DNA of 64,000 nucleotides from Shimia litoralis (lineage in GTDB: Bacteria > Pseudomonadota > Alphaproteobacteria > Rhodobacterales > Rhodobacteraceae). Numbering within the stretch: the stretch's first letter is position 1; each line of letters starts with the position of its first letter. The stretch is taken from assembly GCF_005518135.1 (NCBI RefSeq), contig NZ_SULI01000007.1, positions 1 to 64,000 of the forward strand. The letters are read 5' to 3'. The notes beneath the pieces are model-generated. The model searched no databases, was not told the DNA's origin, and saw only the letters and a program-made list of their open reading frames with translations. Positions 46,992 to 58,320 of the stretch are shown one piece after another. Position numbers and translations under genes: made by a program.

Positions 46992-48046
46992 TGTATTTTG
47001 CATCTGACAACGCCGGTCCTGCCCACCCTGCCATTATGCAAGCGATGGCAGACGCAAACACGGGGTATGCCCTGCCGTATGGTGCCGACACGATCATGGA
47101 TGACGTGCGTGCGCAAATTCGCGATACATTCGAGGCCCCCAACGCTGCCGTGTACCTTGTTGCGACAGGCACTGCGGCAAACTCATTGGCTTTGTCCTGT
47201 GTATGTCAGCCCTTTGAGACAATTTTTTGCAGCCCCGTCGCGCATATCCACGAAGATGAATGCAATGCACCCGAGTTCTTTTCTGGTGGCGCAAAGCTGA
47301 CCCTTGTTGGCCAAGGCGACAAGATGACACCGCAAACATTGCGGACGGCAATCGCGAACGAAGAAACCCGCGGCGTGCACGGACCAAAACGCGGACCTGT
47401 GTCGATCACCCAATTGACCGAACGTGGTAGTGCGTATTCAGTTCAGGAACTGACCGACCTATGCGCCGTTGCAAAAGGCTTTGGCTTGCCTGTTCATCTT
47501 GACGGTGCGCGCTTTGGCAACGCGATGATGGCTCTTGGCTGCACTCCAGCCGAGATGACGTGGAAGGCTGGCGTTGATGTTGTCAGTTTTGGCGGAACCA
47601 AAAACGGGTGTGTCGGCGTCGAGGCGCTGATCCTGTTTGATCCAGATAAAGCTATGGAATTTGAATTGCGCCGCAAACGCGGTGCGCATCTTTTCTCAAA
47701 GCATCGCTATTTGTCGGCCCAGATGCAAAGCTATCTTGCCGACGACTTGTGGCAGAAGAACGCAAGCCAAGCGAACGCCAACTGTGCGCGCTTGGTTGCC
47801 GGATTGCGCGACACTGAGACCGTGTCGTTCATGCACGAGCCGCAAGCCAATATGATTTTTTGCAGTTTTCCACGCGCAGCACATCAACGTCTGCATGATG
47901 CTGGCGCAATGTATTATGTGTGGTCTGGCACGCTCGAAGGTGACGATCCCAATGAAATGCTAGAAGCGCGCTTGGTCTGTGACTGGAGCATCTCGGACGC
48001 GTTGATAGATCAGTTTGTCGACCTTGTGCGCGGCAACACGCCCTGA
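46991..48046 (+). CDS. Low-specificity L-threonine aldolase
   Basis: 351-aa PLP enzyme splitting L-threonine or allo-threonine to glycine and acetaldehyde. Fold type I landmarks: YFASDNAGPAHPAIM start, ATGTAANSLAL, VHLDGARFGNA (Asp contacting the PLP ring), and the PLP-binding Lys in SFGGTKNG. The GTG at 46991 overlaps the ycgN stop by one base; the frame continues upstream inside ycgN but that is not its N terminus. Close relatives include beta-hydroxyaspartate-type aldolases, so substrate range is open. Confidence 0.9.
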   Translation: MYFASDNAGPAHPAIMQAMADANTGYALPYGADTIMDDVRAQIRDTFEAPNAAVYLVATGTAANSLALSCVCQPFETIFCSPVAHIHEDECNAPEFFSGGAKLTLVGQGDKMTPQTLRTAIANEETRGVHGPKRGPVSITQLTERGSAYSVQELTDLCAVAKGFGLPVHLDGARFGNAMMALGCTPAEMTWKAGVDVVSFGGTKNGCVGVEALILFDPDKAMEFELRRKRGAHLFSKHRYLSAQMQSYLADDLWQKNASQANANCARLVAGLRDTETVSFMHEPQANMIFCSFPRAAHQRLHDAGAMYYVWSGTLEGDDPNEMLEARLVCDWSISDALIDQFVDLVRGNTP

Positions 48047-48062
48047 TCATCTTGGCGGGTAT

Positions 48063-48091
48063 CCAAGGAATGCGCGTTTGGCATTCCTTGG
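48063..48091. terminator. Hairpin between converging aldolase and isomerase genes
   Basis: Perfect 11-bp stem CCAAGGAATGC/GCATTCCTTGG with a 7-base loop. No T run on either side, so termination may be Rho-assisted. Confidence 0.6.
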
Positions 48092-48112
48092 GATTGCAAC
48101 CGCGATAGGCGG

Positions 48113-48712
48113 TTAGGACGCATCCGCAAGATGCTGGTCAAGGTAGACAAGACGATCTTGCCCCCAAAACCGCGCACCATCATCCGTGACATAAAACGGC
48201 GCGCCAAAAGCCCCCGCCTCGACCGCATCTTCCAGATTACGCGCATATGTCTCAGCACCCACCAAAAGCCCGCTATCCGCCAAAGAAGGATCGAATCCTG
48301 CGTTGGTCAGGCATTCTTTGATGACACTGTCCTCTGCGATATCCTTTTCCTCGACCCAACAGGCTCGCATCAGGCTTTGCACCAAGGCACCAACGTCGCC
48401 GCCGCCTGCTTTTGCTGCTGCAATCACGGCATAAGATGAAGGTGCCATATTGGTCGGCCAGTGTGCGGGCTTTAGGTTAAAGTCCATGCCCAGCATTTTG
48501 GCCTGTCGAACCAAATCCATTGCACGATATTCTTGGCGCGACACGTGACGATCTTTGGGCGAAGTCCCACCCGTGCGCGAAAACTGGGCCATAATATCCA
48601 GAGGTTTATAGGTAATCGTTGCGCCATGTTTCGCGGCAATTTCCTCCAATCGCGCACCCGCCAGATACGCATACGGGGAAATCGTCGAAAAATAGTAGTC
48701 AATATGTGCCAT
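48113..48712 (-). CDS. 2-hydroxychromene-2-carboxylate isomerase / DsbA-like family
   Basis: 199-aa thioredoxin-fold protein of the kappa-class GST/HCCA isomerase group. The N-terminal motif YYFSTISPYAYLAG carries the Ser that replaces DsbA Cys; FNLKPAHWPTN, SLMRACWVEEKDI and FGAPFYVTDDGARFWGQDRL are the usual later blocks. Likely a glutathione-dependent isomerase or transferase; a role in naphthalene breakdown is not implied by context. Single gene. Confidence 0.87.
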   Translation of the reverse strand: MAHIDYYFSTISPYAYLAGARLEEIAAKHGATITYKPLDIMAQFSRTGGTSPKDRHVSRQEYRAMDLVRQAKMLGMDFNLKPAHWPTNMAPSSYAVIAAAKAGGGDVGALVQSLMRACWVEEKDIAEDSVIKECLTNAGFDPSLADSGLLVGAETYARNLEDAVEAGAFGAPFYVTDDGARFWGQDRLVYLDQHLADAS

Positions 48713-48829
48713 TTAGGTCCCTCCAGGCAAAGGCATATCTTTGCCAGACGTTAGGGGCATGTTAAGCGGTGTGCACGTCACGAATCTGTCATCTGCTCTA
48801 TCGGACATCTTCCTCGGGGACCACTCACC

Positions 48830-49843
48830 ATGCCTACTACTCTGGAACCGAAACTTATCACCGGCACCGCCAATATTCCACTGGCCAAGGCGATCGCGCG
48901 CCGCATGTCGATCCACCGCAATCTCGGGCTGGTTAATGCGCGTGTTGAACGGTTCAACGACCAAGAAATTTTCGTCGAAGTCTATGACAACGTCCGCGGC
49001 GAGGACATGTTCATTATCCAATCGACATCCCGCCCAGCCAACGACAACTTGATGGAACTGTTGATTATGGCAGATGCGTTGCGCCGCTCTTCGGCCAAGC
49101 GCATCACTGCGGTGATCCCGTACTTTGGATATGCACGTCAGGATCGTCGCGCCAAAGCACGCACGCCTATCTCTGCCAAGCTGGTCGCGAATATGCTCGT
49201 CGAAGCTGGTGTTGAGCGGGTTCTGACCATGGATTTGCACGCCGCCCAAATTCAGGGCTTCTTCGATATTCCGGTGGATAACCTGTACGCAAGCCCGATC
49301 TTTGCGCTCGATATTCTGCATCAGTTCAAAGACACTGGCCTTAACGATGTAATGGTCGTGTCCCCTGACGTCGGTGGCGTTGCACGCGCACGTGAACTTG
49401 CCAAACGGATCAATGCCCCGCTGGCAATCGTTGACAAACGTCGCGAAAAGCCCGGTGAGATCGCAGAAATGACCGTGATCGGCGATGTGTCTGGCAAGAA
49501 ATGTATCATTGTAGACGACATTTGCGATACCGCCGGAACGCTCTGCAAAGCTGCAGAAGTCTTGATGGAGCACGGCGCGACCGAAGTGCATTCATACATC
49601 ACGCACGGTGTGCTCTCCGGCCCTGCTGTCGAGCGTATCTCGAATTCCGTGATGAAATCCTTGGTCATCACAGACTCGATCGAGCCAACTGATGCGGTCA
49701 AAAACACACCAAACATTCGGATTGTTCCCACAGCTCCTTTGTTTGCCCAAGCAATCCTGAATATCTGGAATGGCACGAGCGTTTCATCGTTGTTCGAAAC
49801 AGAAACTCTAGAGCCAGCTTATGAAGGCCTCTACGATCTCTAA
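48830..49843 (+). CDS. prs: Ribose-phosphate pyrophosphokinase
   Basis: 337-aa PRPP synthetase supplying nucleotides, His and Trp synthesis. ATP/ribose-5-phosphate sites: [28 protein letters not shown], the flag region with [11 protein letters not shown], and the PRPP-binding loop [11 protein letters not shown]. Slightly longer than the 310-320 typical length, with an extra N-terminal stretch usual in alphaproteobacteria. Ends in a strong terminator. Confidence 0.97.
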   Translation: MPTTLEPKLITGTANIPLAKAIARRMSIHRNLGLVNARVERFNDQEIFVEVYDNVRGEDMFIIQSTSRPANDNLMELLIMADALRRSSAKRITAVIPYFGYARQDRRAKARTPISAKLVANMLVEAGVERVLTMDLHAAQIQGFFDIPVDNLYASPIFALDILHQFKDTGLNDVMVVSPDVGGVARARELAKRINAPLAIVDKRREKPGEIAEMTVIGDVSGKKCIIVDDICDTAGTLCKAAEVLMEHGATEVHSYITHGVLSGPAVERISNSVMKSLVITDSIEPTDAVKNTPNIRIVPTAPLFAQAILNIWNGTSVSSLFETETLEPAYEGLYDL

Positions 49844-49867
49844 ACATTGATCGACACATTTGAATTC

Positions 49868-49899
49868 GAAGGCGCCCTCGTGGCGCCTTCTTTCTTTTT
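49868..49899 (+). terminator. Terminator after prs
   Basis: Stem GAAGGCGCC/GGCGCCTTC with loop CTCGT, then TTTCTTTTT. Confidence 0.95.
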
Positions 49900-50019
49900 G
49901 GTCTTTCGACAAACCTGTCAGCTTGCATTCACCAAGACACTCGGTTTCAGAGATCGGCTTGCAATCGTGCACCTGCTAAGGCATGAGCATCCAATTCCCG
50001 CCAACGTCCCAAGGAGTTT

Positions 50020-50202
50020 ATGATGGACTACAAAGCCGCAGGCGCCCCAAGAAAGGGCACGAATAAGCCCCGCCACCAAGAACACAACGCGCGAGGGACC
50101 AACAAGAATCCCTATGCTCGCAAAGATGCCAAGCAAGAGTTGTTGGATCGGATGAAGGCCGCCGCTGTTGCGAACAAAGACAACAGCCCACGCGTAGGGT
50201 AA
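50020..50202 (+). CDS. Small basic hypothetical protein
   Basis: 60-aa, Lys/Arg/Asn-rich protein (GTNKPRHQEHNARGTNKNPYARKDAK) ending in a short helix ELLDRMKAAAVANK. No family recognised. A strong AAGGAG lies just before two consecutive ATG codons; the second (50023) has the better spacing. Composition suggests nucleic-acid binding or an intrinsically disordered peptide, but this is only compositional. Confidence 0.6.
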   Translation: MMDYKAAGAPRKGTNKPRHQEHNARGTNKNPYARKDAKQELLDRMKAAAVANKDNSPRVG

Positions 50203-50250
50203 AACAGGACATCTGTGAAAGCACCGCCCTGTATCGAAAGGGTTAGGTCG

Positions 50251-50601
50251 TTACTCTACGGCCCAATCATCGTCATGCGCCAACTCACCAATGGCAAACC
50301 AGCTCATGCGAACACGTGCCACGCGGCTATCGCCCCATGTACGAAACACCAGATCAAACCCACGCCGTCCGACGTTTTCTGCCGTCACCTCTGCACGGTG
50401 ATGCGGGCCACTGTCCATGTCTGACAATGACAACCCGACCTGTATCGAAGGCGGGGTCTTGAATTCCTCTGAAAACTTAATCTTCTTGCGGCGTTCGCGT
50501 GGACCAGTTCCTGTCCACATTTCACCGCCGTCTTCGAAGTCGGCGAACAACGGCACATCGCCTTGTTCGACACCGATAAGATGATTTTGTAGTCGTTTCA
50601 T
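50251..50601 (-). CDS. H-type lectin domain protein
   Basis: 116-aa protein resembling the H-type lectin domain (snail agglutinin / discoidin fold). Typical features: GEMWTGTGPRERRKKIKFSEEFKTPP at the start of the beta-sandwich, IQVGLSLSDMDS, then VTAENVGRRGFDLVFRTWGDSRVARVRMSWFAIG. No signal peptide, so the location is unclear. Short N-terminal helix may oligomerise. Lies between a small ORF and the atp terminator; no evident operon partner. Confidence 0.78.
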   Translation of the reverse strand: MKRLQNHLIGVEQGDVPLFADFEDGGEMWTGTGPRERRKKIKFSEEFKTPPSIQVGLSLSDMDSGPHHRAEVTAENVGRRGFDLVFRTWGDSRVARVRMSWFAIGELAHDDDWAVE

Positions 50602-50656
50602 TCGTTCTTCCAGTTGATCGCACTGATAAAGAACAAATCTCTTTCGAGTGCAAACA

Positions 50657-50688
50657 AAAAAGGCCCCACCAGCGCGGTGAGGCCTTTT
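50657..50688 (-). terminator. Terminator of the atp F1 operon
   Basis: Stem AAAAGGCC..ACC/GGT..GGCCTTTT followed on the minus strand by a T-rich run, about 25 bp after the atpC stop. Confidence 0.9.
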
Positions 50689-50710
50689 CTATAGATTAAG
50701 GAGCTAATCC

Positions 50711-51106
50711 TTAGTCCATGTTCTCTAGCAGATGAACAAGATCAGCTACAAATTTCTCTGCAGCATCTTTATCCTCTGCACTGGCTGCGCTGGCGCTTTC
50801 GCGCGCGGCAGTCAGAACATCTTCCAGATCAGCCTTTTTGACATCCGAACCCACATGCGCGTGTTCGGCAATCACAGACACAGAGTCTGCCGAAATCTCG
50901 GCAAAACCGCGTGTGACGACAAAGTCCTTGTCCCCATCAGGTGACTGAACATGTACGACACCAGGGCGCAACGAGGTCAGAACCGCGCTGTGGCCGGGCA
51001 TTGCAGTCATATCACCGTCTGCGCCAGGAATCTGTACGGCAGTCACCTGAAGCGAAGCGAGGCTTCGCTCAGGGCTGACCAGATCAAATTGCATCGTGTT
51101 TGCCAT
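50711..51106 (-). CDS. atpC: F1F0 ATP synthase epsilon subunit
   Basis: 131-aa subunit of the central stalk. N-terminal beta-barrel with [36 protein letters not shown] and [18 protein letters not shown]-terminal Ala/Glu-rich helix is short, as in many alphaproteobacteria where epsilon inhibition is weak. Last gene of atpHAGDC. Confidence 0.97.
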   Translation of the reverse strand: MANTMQFDLVSPERSLASLQVTAVQIPGADGDMTAMPGHSAVLTSLRPGVVHVQSPDGDKDFVVTRGFAEISADSVSVIAEHAHVGSDVKKADLEDVLTAARESASAASAEDKDAAEKFVADLVHLLENMD

Positions 51107-51117
51107 TTCGGGCCTCC

Positions 51118-52563
<1,446 letters not shown>

Positions 52564-53439
52564 TTAGAGCGCCTCAGCGCCCGAAATGATTTCAATCAGC
52601 TCGTTGGTGATGACGGCCTGACGCGAGCGGTTATACTCGATAGTCAGTTTGTCGATCATTTCGCCAGCGTTACGTGTCGCGTTGTCCATAGCGGACATCC
52701 GTGAGCCTTGTTCCGAGGCGCCATTCTCCAGAAGAGCAGCGAAAATTTGTGTGGCCACGCCGCGCGGCAAAAGATCGGCCAAAAGGGCCTCTTCGCTTGG
52801 CTCGTAGTCATACAGAGTGCTTGCAGTCTCACCTTCGACGGCATCAAATGCTGCCGGGATGATTTGCTGTGCGGTGGGGATCTGCGTCACAACATTCACG
52901 AACTTCGCATAGAAGATCGTTGCGACGTCAAACTCGCTGGCATCAAAACGGGCCAAGATATCGCGCGCGATGTCTTGGGCGTTATCATAACCAACGCGCT
53001 TCACTTCACTGAGATCAACGTGGCCGACGAAATTATCGCCAAATTCACGTTTGATGCTGTCACGGCCTTTTTTGCCAACAGTGAGAATTTTCACTGTTTT
53101 GCCTTGCGCGATCAGTTCTTGGGCCCGAGCACGGCCAAGTTTGGCAATGTTCGAGTTAAAACCACCGCACAAACCGCGCTCAGCTGTCATGATGACAAGC
53201 AAGTGCACATCATCTTTGCCCGTACCGCTAAGCAGTTTGGGCGCAGAGTCAGATCCACCAACCGAAGCAGCCAACCCACCCAGAACAGCATTGAACCGTT
53301 CTGTGTAGGGGCGTGACTGTTCGGCACTTTCCTGCGCGCGGCGAAGTTTCGCCGCGGCAACCATTTGCATGGCCTTTGTGATCTTACGCGTGTTTTTCAC
53401 ACTCGCGATCCGGTTTTTGAGATCCTTAAGATTTGGCAT
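52564..53439 (-). CDS. atpG: F1F0 ATP synthase gamma subunit
   Basis: 291-aa rotor shaft. N-terminal helix [32 protein letters not shown], central [14 protein letters not shown], and C-terminal helix [39 protein letters not shown] form the coiled coil. Normal length for alphaproteobacteria. Confidence 0.98.
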   Translation of the reverse strand: MPNLKDLKNRIASVKNTRKITKAMQMVAAAKLRRAQESAEQSRPYTERFNAVLGGLAASVGGSDSAPKLLSGTGKDDVHLLVIMTAERGLCGGFNSNIAKLGRARAQELIAQGKTVKILTVGKKGRDSIKREFGDNFVGHVDLSEVKRVGYDNAQDIARDILARFDASEFDVATIFYAKFVNVVTQIPTAQQIIPAAFDAVEGETASTLYDYEPSEEALLADLLPRGVATQIFAALLENGASEQGSRMSAMDNATRNAGEMIDKLTIEYNRSRQAVITNELIEIISGAEAL

Positions 53440-53451
53440 CTGTCAGGCCCC

Positions 53452-54990
53452 TTAAGCGAAGTCAGCGGCGTATTCGTCGAGTGCTGCTTTGACTTTATCC
53501 GCGGCTGCATCCTTAATCTTGGGATCTTCGTCTGTGATCCACTGAAGAAGGTCGGCGTGTTTGCTACGCAGGTGCTGCAACATGCCTTGCTCGTAACGGC
53601 CAACGTCTTTGACGTCGACTGTATCAAGATAGCCGTTCACACCCGCAAAGATGACACATACGATTTCGGCGTTGGTCAGCGGCGAGTACTGAGCTTGCTT
53701 CATCAATTCAGTCAGACGCGCACCACGGTTCAGCAATTGCTGTGTAGAAGCATCAAGGTCGGAACCGAACTGAGCAAACGCAGCCATCTCACGATACTGA
53801 GCCAGCGACAGTTTAACAGGGCCAGCAACCGAAGACATCGCTTTGGTTTGAGCCGAAGAGCCAACACGCGAAACTGACAGACCAGTGTTCACAGCAGGGC
53901 GGATGCCTTGGTAGAACAATTCGGTTTCAAGGAAGATCTGACCGTCGGTGATCGAAATCACGTTGGTTGGAATAAACGCAGAAACGTCACCACCTTGAGT
54001 TTCAATCACGGGCAGCGCTGTCAGCGAGCCGGAACCGTTGTCTTCGTTCAGTTTAGCCGAACGTTCCAACAGGCGCGAGTGAAGATAGAAAACGTCACCA
54101 GGATAAGCTTCACGTCCGGGTGGGCGACGCAACAGCAAAGACATCTGGCGATAAGAAACAGCCTGCTTAGAAAGGTCATCATAGATGATCAGGGCGTGCT
54201 TGCCGTTGTCGCGGAAATATTCCGCCATCGCGGTTGCCGAGTAAGGTGCGAGGAACTGCATAGGTGCAGGATCGGACGCTGTCGCTGCGACAACGATCGA
54301 ATACGCCAGTGCGCCAGATTCTTCGAGTTTCTTAACCAGCTGGGCAACAGTCGAACGCTTTTGACCGATCGCAACGTACACACAGTACAGTTTTTTGCTT
54401 TCGTCATCGCCAGCGGCGTCGTTGTAAGACTGCTGGTTCAGGATGGCGTCAAGTGCCACAGCAGTTTTACCTGTCTGACGGTCACCAATGATCAGCTCGC
54501 GCTGGCCACGGCCAATTGGGATCATCGCGTCTACAGACTTCAGACCAGTCGCCATTGGCTCGTGAACCGATTTCCGCGGGATAATACCCGGTGCTTTTAC
54601 GTCTGCCAGACCGCGCTGTTTGGCTTCGATCGGACCTTTGCCGTCGATCGGGTTACCCAGACCGTCTACGACGCGACCCAAAAGCTCTGGGCCAACTGGA
54701 ACGTCCACGATCGAGTTGGTGCGCTTAACTGTGTCACCTTCTTTGATGTCACGGTCGGTCCCGAAGATAACAACACCAACGTTGTCATTTTCCAGGTTCA
54801 GGGCCATGCCCATGATGCCACCTGGGAATTCGACCATCTCACCGGCCTGAACATTGTCCAGACCATAGACGCGTGCGATACCATCACCGACGGAAAGCAC
54901 TCGGCCAACCTCGGCCACTTTGGCGTCTTTGCCAAAGTTCTTGATCTGGTCCTTAAGGATCGCAGAAATTTCGGCTGCTTGGATACCCAT
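53452..54990 (-). CDS. atpA: F1F0 ATP synthase alpha subunit
   Basis: 512-aa non-catalytic nucleotide-binding subunit, client of the ATP12 chaperone encoded at 32129. P-loop [21 protein letters not shown], and [16 protein letters not shown] with the Arg finger region VSRVGSSAQ. Start overlaps the atpH stop by one base (TAATG-type). Confidence 0.99.
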   Translation of the reverse strand: MGIQAAEISAILKDQIKNFGKDAKVAEVGRVLSVGDGIARVYGLDNVQAGEMVEFPGGIMGMALNLENDNVGVVIFGTDRDIKEGDTVKRTNSIVDVPVGPELLGRVVDGLGNPIDGKGPIEAKQRGLADVKAPGIIPRKSVHEPMATGLKSVDAMIPIGRGQRELIIGDRQTGKTAVALDAILNQQSYNDAAGDDESKKLYCVYVAIGQKRSTVAQLVKKLEESGALAYSIVVAATASDPAPMQFLAPYSATAMAEYFRDNGKHALIIYDDLSKQAVSYRQMSLLLRRPPGREAYPGDVFYLHSRLLERSAKLNEDNGSGSLTALPVIETQGGDVSAFIPTNVISITDGQIFLETELFYQGIRPAVNTGLSVSRVGSSAQTKAMSSVAGPVKLSLAQYREMAAFAQFGSDLDASTQQLLNRGARLTELMKQAQYSPLTNAEIVCVIFAGVNGYLDTVDVKDVGRYEQGMLQHLRSKHADLLQWITDEDPKIKDAAADKVKAALDEYAADFA

Positions 54991-55550
54991 TATCCGACCT
55001 CTTTCATTGCATTCTGGAGGGAAGAGAGCTTGGAGGCGATCGACGTATCGATCATCTTCGAGCCCACCTTAACGACAAGACCGCCAATGAGGGATTCATC
55101 AACGGTCGCATTGATTTTGACATCTTTGCCCACACGGGCCGTAAGTGTCTTTGAAAGTTTTTCGCTCTGCGTTTTGGTCAGAGCTTTTGCGGAAACCACG
55201 TCTGCAGTGACTTCGCCTTTTTCTTCAGCGATCATGGCGCGCAATTGAATAATCAATTGTGGCAACACGAACAGGCGGCGGTTCTCGGCCATCAAGCCCA
55301 AAACGTTTACCAGCACAGGCTGAAGGCCCATTTTCTTTGCAATACCCGCAATAGCCTTGCCCTGCATCTCGCGGCTATAAACCGGCGAGGAAATCAGGTC
55401 GCGCAATTCTGCGCTTTCGGCCAATGCAGCACTAAGGTCATCAAGACCACCTTCCAACTTGGAAAGCGCCTTGTTCTCTTTTGCGATCTCGAAGACCGCT
55501 GTGGCATAGCGCGCAGCAATGCCGGAGGAGATCGAAGCTGGTTCGGACAC
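54990..55550 (-). CDS. atpH: F1F0 ATP synthase delta subunit
   Basis: 186-aa peripheral-stalk subunit joining F1 to F0 b subunits. The GTG at 55550 opens the conserved [28 protein letters not shown] lies ten bases upstream. The frame is open for 45 more codons but those positions hold the promoter and leader. Later blocks: [21 protein letters not shown] and [16 protein letters not shown]. First gene of atpHAGDC. Confidence 0.96.
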   Translation of the reverse strand: MSEPASISSGIAARYATAVFEIAKENKALSKLEGGLDDLSAALAESAELRDLISSPVYSREMQGKAIAGIAKKMGLQPVLVNVLGLMAENRRLFVLPQLIIQLRAMIAEEKGEVTADVVSAKALTKTQSEKLSKTLTARVGKDVKINATVDESLIGGLVVKVGSKMIDTSIASKLSSLQNAMKEVG

Positions 55551-55570
55551 GTCCACCCTTCCGCTTTCTG

Positions 55571-55610
55571 GCCCCGATTTTGGCATACAATTGTATGCCG
55601 TCGTCGGGGG
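55571..55610 (-). promoter_or_regulatory. Two-tier hairpin leader / palindrome before atpH
   Basis: In the mRNA sense an outer stem CCCCGA/TCGGGG encloses, across a 4x4 internal loop (CGAC/AAAA), an inner stem GGCATAC/GTATGCC with an AATT loop. At DNA level 55582-55599 is a perfect 18-bp palindrome (GGCATACAA/TTGTATGCC). It lies about 20-60 bases before the atpH start and just downstream of the promoter at 55614-55643. Confidence 0.8.
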
Positions 55611-55613
55611 CGT

Positions 55614-55643
55614 TTCATAGCCCCGAAAACTCAGGGCAGTCAA
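55614..55643 (-). promoter_or_regulatory. Predicted sigma-70 promoter of the atp F1 operon
   Basis: On the minus strand TTGACT (55643-55638) and TATGAA (55619-55614) with an 18-base spacer. The start of transcription would fall near 55607, at the first bases of the leader hairpin. Confidence 0.6.
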
Positions 55644-55689
55644 ATCCGTCGTGGATGTAGCAGAGCTATGCTCACCTAGCAACATTGTT

Positions 55690-56007
55690 TGACAGATTCC
55701 GCATACCGGAAATGCCCCTTATTTTTAGGGCTTTACGCTAGGTGCGACCCTTTGCCAGTGACGAAGCGTCAAAAAAATGTGCGGAAATTCACACTTTTTC
55801 GCGATTCCCGTGCCATTTCGCGCCTCAGCGGGTTCAAATTTGCGACCGAAAAGGGCGCCTTCCGACCGGATATTCCGCAAATACGGCATGGCGATCTTTG
55901 GGTCTTGAGAGATTCTGGCAAGAAGGGCGCGCGCGGGATACGCGCGCCATTGTCGATTTTGCGCGCACATACCCCAATGCCGGGCAGCCCTCGCAAATAT
56001 CAGAGGA
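55690..56007. other. Interval between the atp promoter and an acyl-CoA dehydrogenase
   Basis: About 320 bp without a supported gene. Contains a GGCGCGCG/CGCGCGCC-type hairpin near 55926-55949 that could end the leftward dehydrogenase unit, since its stop codon is at 56008... the unit is transcribed toward this region. Short frames present look accidental. Confidence 0.45.
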
Positions 56008-57114
56008 TCAGAGACCTCGATCCTGTAACAACCACTCCGCATGGCAACTGTCATCGCCAAGATACTCAATGCACGCGCGCGCCTTTTTCATGAATAGGCC
56101 GATATCAATAGCATCCGTCATCCCGATACCGCCATGCATTTGTACGGCCTCGCGCACGGCCAAAGACGCCGTTTTATTGGCCTTGGCCTTGGCGACTCGT
56201 GACAAACGCTCTGCGTCTTCATGGTTTGCATCGAATGCAGCAAGTGCCGCACTGGTGATCGCTTCGGTTGTTTGAATTTGCGTATACAAGTCGGCGGCGC
56301 GATGCTGCAGAGCCTGAAATTGCGCCAGTGCGACGCCAAATTGCTTGCGGTCCCGCAGATAGGCATTGGTGCGCTCGGCGACTTCCTTTGACAGCCCCAC
56401 CATTTCCGACGCGGCAACCGACCTTCCGACCCGGAGCGTCAAAGCCAATGCGCTTTCGGCCTCGGAGCCTTGGGCAATCAGCGTGTCCCCTCCCAAAACC
56501 ACCTGATTGAAGTCCATCGATGCCGCATTCCGGCTGTCGACTGTGCTTACCTGATTGGTGACAACTCCCCTCAATTTCGGATCGACCAAAAACACACCAA
56601 GCCCTTGATCCGTCATCGCAGTGACCAGCACCGCGTCCGCCCCGACTGCGTCGCTCACAAAACGCTTGGAGCCGCTCAGGACAAACCCGTTTCCCGACAC
56701 CTCAGCTTTGGTCGACACTTTGTCAGGTCGATGCTTACTGACCTCATCAAACGCCACGGCGACGACCGCATTTCCTGATGCGATCTTTGCAGAAATTTCC
56801 ACAGCATTGCATGCGCGCGCCATCGTCGCGGCCATCACGGCAGACGATAGAAAGGGGGCCGCAGACAACCGGCGCCCCATTTCTTCGGCAACCAACCCCG
56901 CGACACCGGCTCCTAGGTCAAGCCCGCCCACATCTTCGCTGGACATCATCCCAGTCCAGCCCATACCGGCCATGTCGGTATATACCGACGTATCATAGCC
57001 TTGGCTGTCCGCACGATCACGCAGGTTTCGCAAAGCCGAAACCGGTGCGTTTTTTTCAAGAAATCCCGCGGCCATGTCGCGCACCATTTGGTGCTCTTCG
57101 TTCAGTAGTCTCAT
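56008..57114 (-). CDS. Acyl-CoA dehydrogenase (small partner)
   Basis: 368-aa flavoprotein of the acyl-CoA dehydrogenase superfamily. Conserved blocks: MGWTGMMSSEDVGG, GNGFVLSGSKRFVSDA, then YLRDRKQFGVALAQFQALQHRAADLY and the C-terminal VQMHGGIGMTDA. Paired 4 bp downstream of another acyl-CoA dehydrogenase, an arrangement typical of heteromeric enzymes for bulky or side-chain acyl-CoA substrates. Expected to introduce a 2,3 double bond and pass electrons to electron-transfer flavoprotein. Substrate unknown. Confidence 0.9.
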   Translation of the reverse strand: MRLLNEEHQMVRDMAAGFLEKNAPVSALRNLRDRADSQGYDTSVYTDMAGMGWTGMMSSEDVGGLDLGAGVAGLVAEEMGRRLSAAPFLSSAVMAATMARACNAVEISAKIASGNAVVAVAFDEVSKHRPDKVSTKAEVSGNGFVLSGSKRFVSDAVGADAVLVTAMTDQGLGVFLVDPKLRGVVTNQVSTVDSRNAASMDFNQVVLGGDTLIAQGSEAESALALTLRVGRSVAASEMVGLSKEVAERTNAYLRDRKQFGVALAQFQALQHRAADLYTQIQTTEAITSAALAAFDANHEDAERLSRVAKAKANKTASLAVREAVQMHGGIGMTDAIDIGLFMKKARACIEYLGDDSCHAEWLLQDRGL

Positions 57115-57118
57115 GCCC

Positions 57119-58297
57119 CTACCCCAATTCCAGAACAGCTTTGGACAAGATCGACAACATCACTTCGGATGTGCCGCCTTCGATAGAATTTGCTTTGGAG
57201 CGCAGCCACAATGACGCTTTTTCATCGCTTGCCGCCTGCGCAAAGTCCCACTCCAGCGCATCCAGCCCGCTGACTTCCATAATCAGCTCCTGCCGACGTT
57301 TGTTCAGCTCTGTCCCCGTGTACTTGAGAGTGGCGGATTGAACGCCAAGCTGATTTCCAGCGCGCATCCAATCTTGGGCGCGGGCCAATTCGGCATCGAA
57401 TGCGGCCTCATCCACCAAAAAGTCGGCGATCTTCGCGCGCAGCAATGGGTCGTCCAACTGACTTAAAGCATTTAGCCCGATCGCATCCTTGGCAACTTCG
57501 ACCACATCTTCGGACCCAAACAACGCGGCATCAGATGATCCAATCATTTCACGTTCGTGGGTCAACAGATACTTGGCAATGGTCCAACCATTGCCGCGCG
57601 CACCAACGATTTGATCCGCGGGTACTTCGACTTGGTCAAAGAAGGTCTCGCAAAACGGTGACGCTCCAGAAATCAACTGGATCGGTTGGGTCGAGACGCC
57701 CGCGCTTGTCATATCAAACAACAGAAACGAAATGCCTTTGTGTTTTGGCGCATCAGGCTCCGTCCGCACCAGACAGAAAATCCAGTCGGCTTGATCGGCA
57801 TATGATGTCCAGATTTTCTGGCCTGTAACCTCAAAGTGCGATCCGCAGTCCACGCCCTTGGTTTGCAACCCGGCCAGATCCGACCCTGCGCCGGGTTCTG
57901 AATAGCCCTGACACCAGCGGATCTCTCCGCGTGCAATCTTAGGGAGGTAATGACGTTTTTGTTCTTCGGTTCCGAACTCCAGCAGGGCGGGGCCCAACAT
58001 CCAAATTCCAAAGCTTTGAAGTGGAGGGCGCGCATTGATCCGCGACATCTCTTCTTTGAGGATTCCGGCCTCGTCGCCACTTAGGCCACCACCACCATAT
58101 GCTTGGGGCCACTCGGGAACAGTCCAGCCACGTGTGGCCATCCTGTCAAGCCAAAGACGTTGATCCTCTGACTGAAACACCCACTTTCGTCCCCCCCAAC
58201 AGACATCAGCCTCTGACATCGGTTGGCGCATGGTCTCTGGGCAATTCTCTTCCAACCACGCCCGCGTAGTGGCGCGAAAACTATGTAAATCCGTCAT
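57119..58297 (-). CDS. Acyl-CoA dehydrogenase (large partner)
   Basis: 392-aa acyl-CoA dehydrogenase. Signature blocks: GWTVPEWPQAYGGGGLSGDE, RWCQGYSEPGAGSDLAGLQT (FAD/substrate loop), VTGQKIWTSYADQADWIFCLVRT, and the ending SIEGGTSEVMLSILSKAVLELG. Same strand and 4 bp from the preceding entry. Lies after the binding-protein gene with a hairpin between them, so the transporter, ligase and dehydrogenases may form one pathway unit. Confidence 0.93.
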   Translation of the reverse strand: MTDLHSFRATTRAWLEENCPETMRQPMSEADVCWGGRKWVFQSEDQRLWLDRMATRGWTVPEWPQAYGGGGLSGDEAGILKEEMSRINARPPLQSFGIWMLGPALLEFGTEEQKRHYLPKIARGEIRWCQGYSEPGAGSDLAGLQTKGVDCGSHFEVTGQKIWTSYADQADWIFCLVRTEPDAPKHKGISFLLFDMTSAGVSTQPIQLISGASPFCETFFDQVEVPADQIVGARGNGWTIAKYLLTHEREMIGSSDAALFGSEDVVEVAKDAIGLNALSQLDDPLLRAKIADFLVDEAAFDAELARAQDWMRAGNQLGVQSATLKYTGTELNKRRQELIMEVSGLDALEWDFAQAASDEKASLWLRSKANSIEGGTSEVMLSILSKAVLELG

Positions 58298-58320
58298 GTG
58301 TCACCTGAATTCGCGTGTTG

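Noticed and set aside
53908-55248. 446-codon open frame on the plus strand opposite atpA/atpH
   Set aside because: Exactly antisense to highly conserved genes; it arises from codon bias, lacks any family motif and has no ribosome site.
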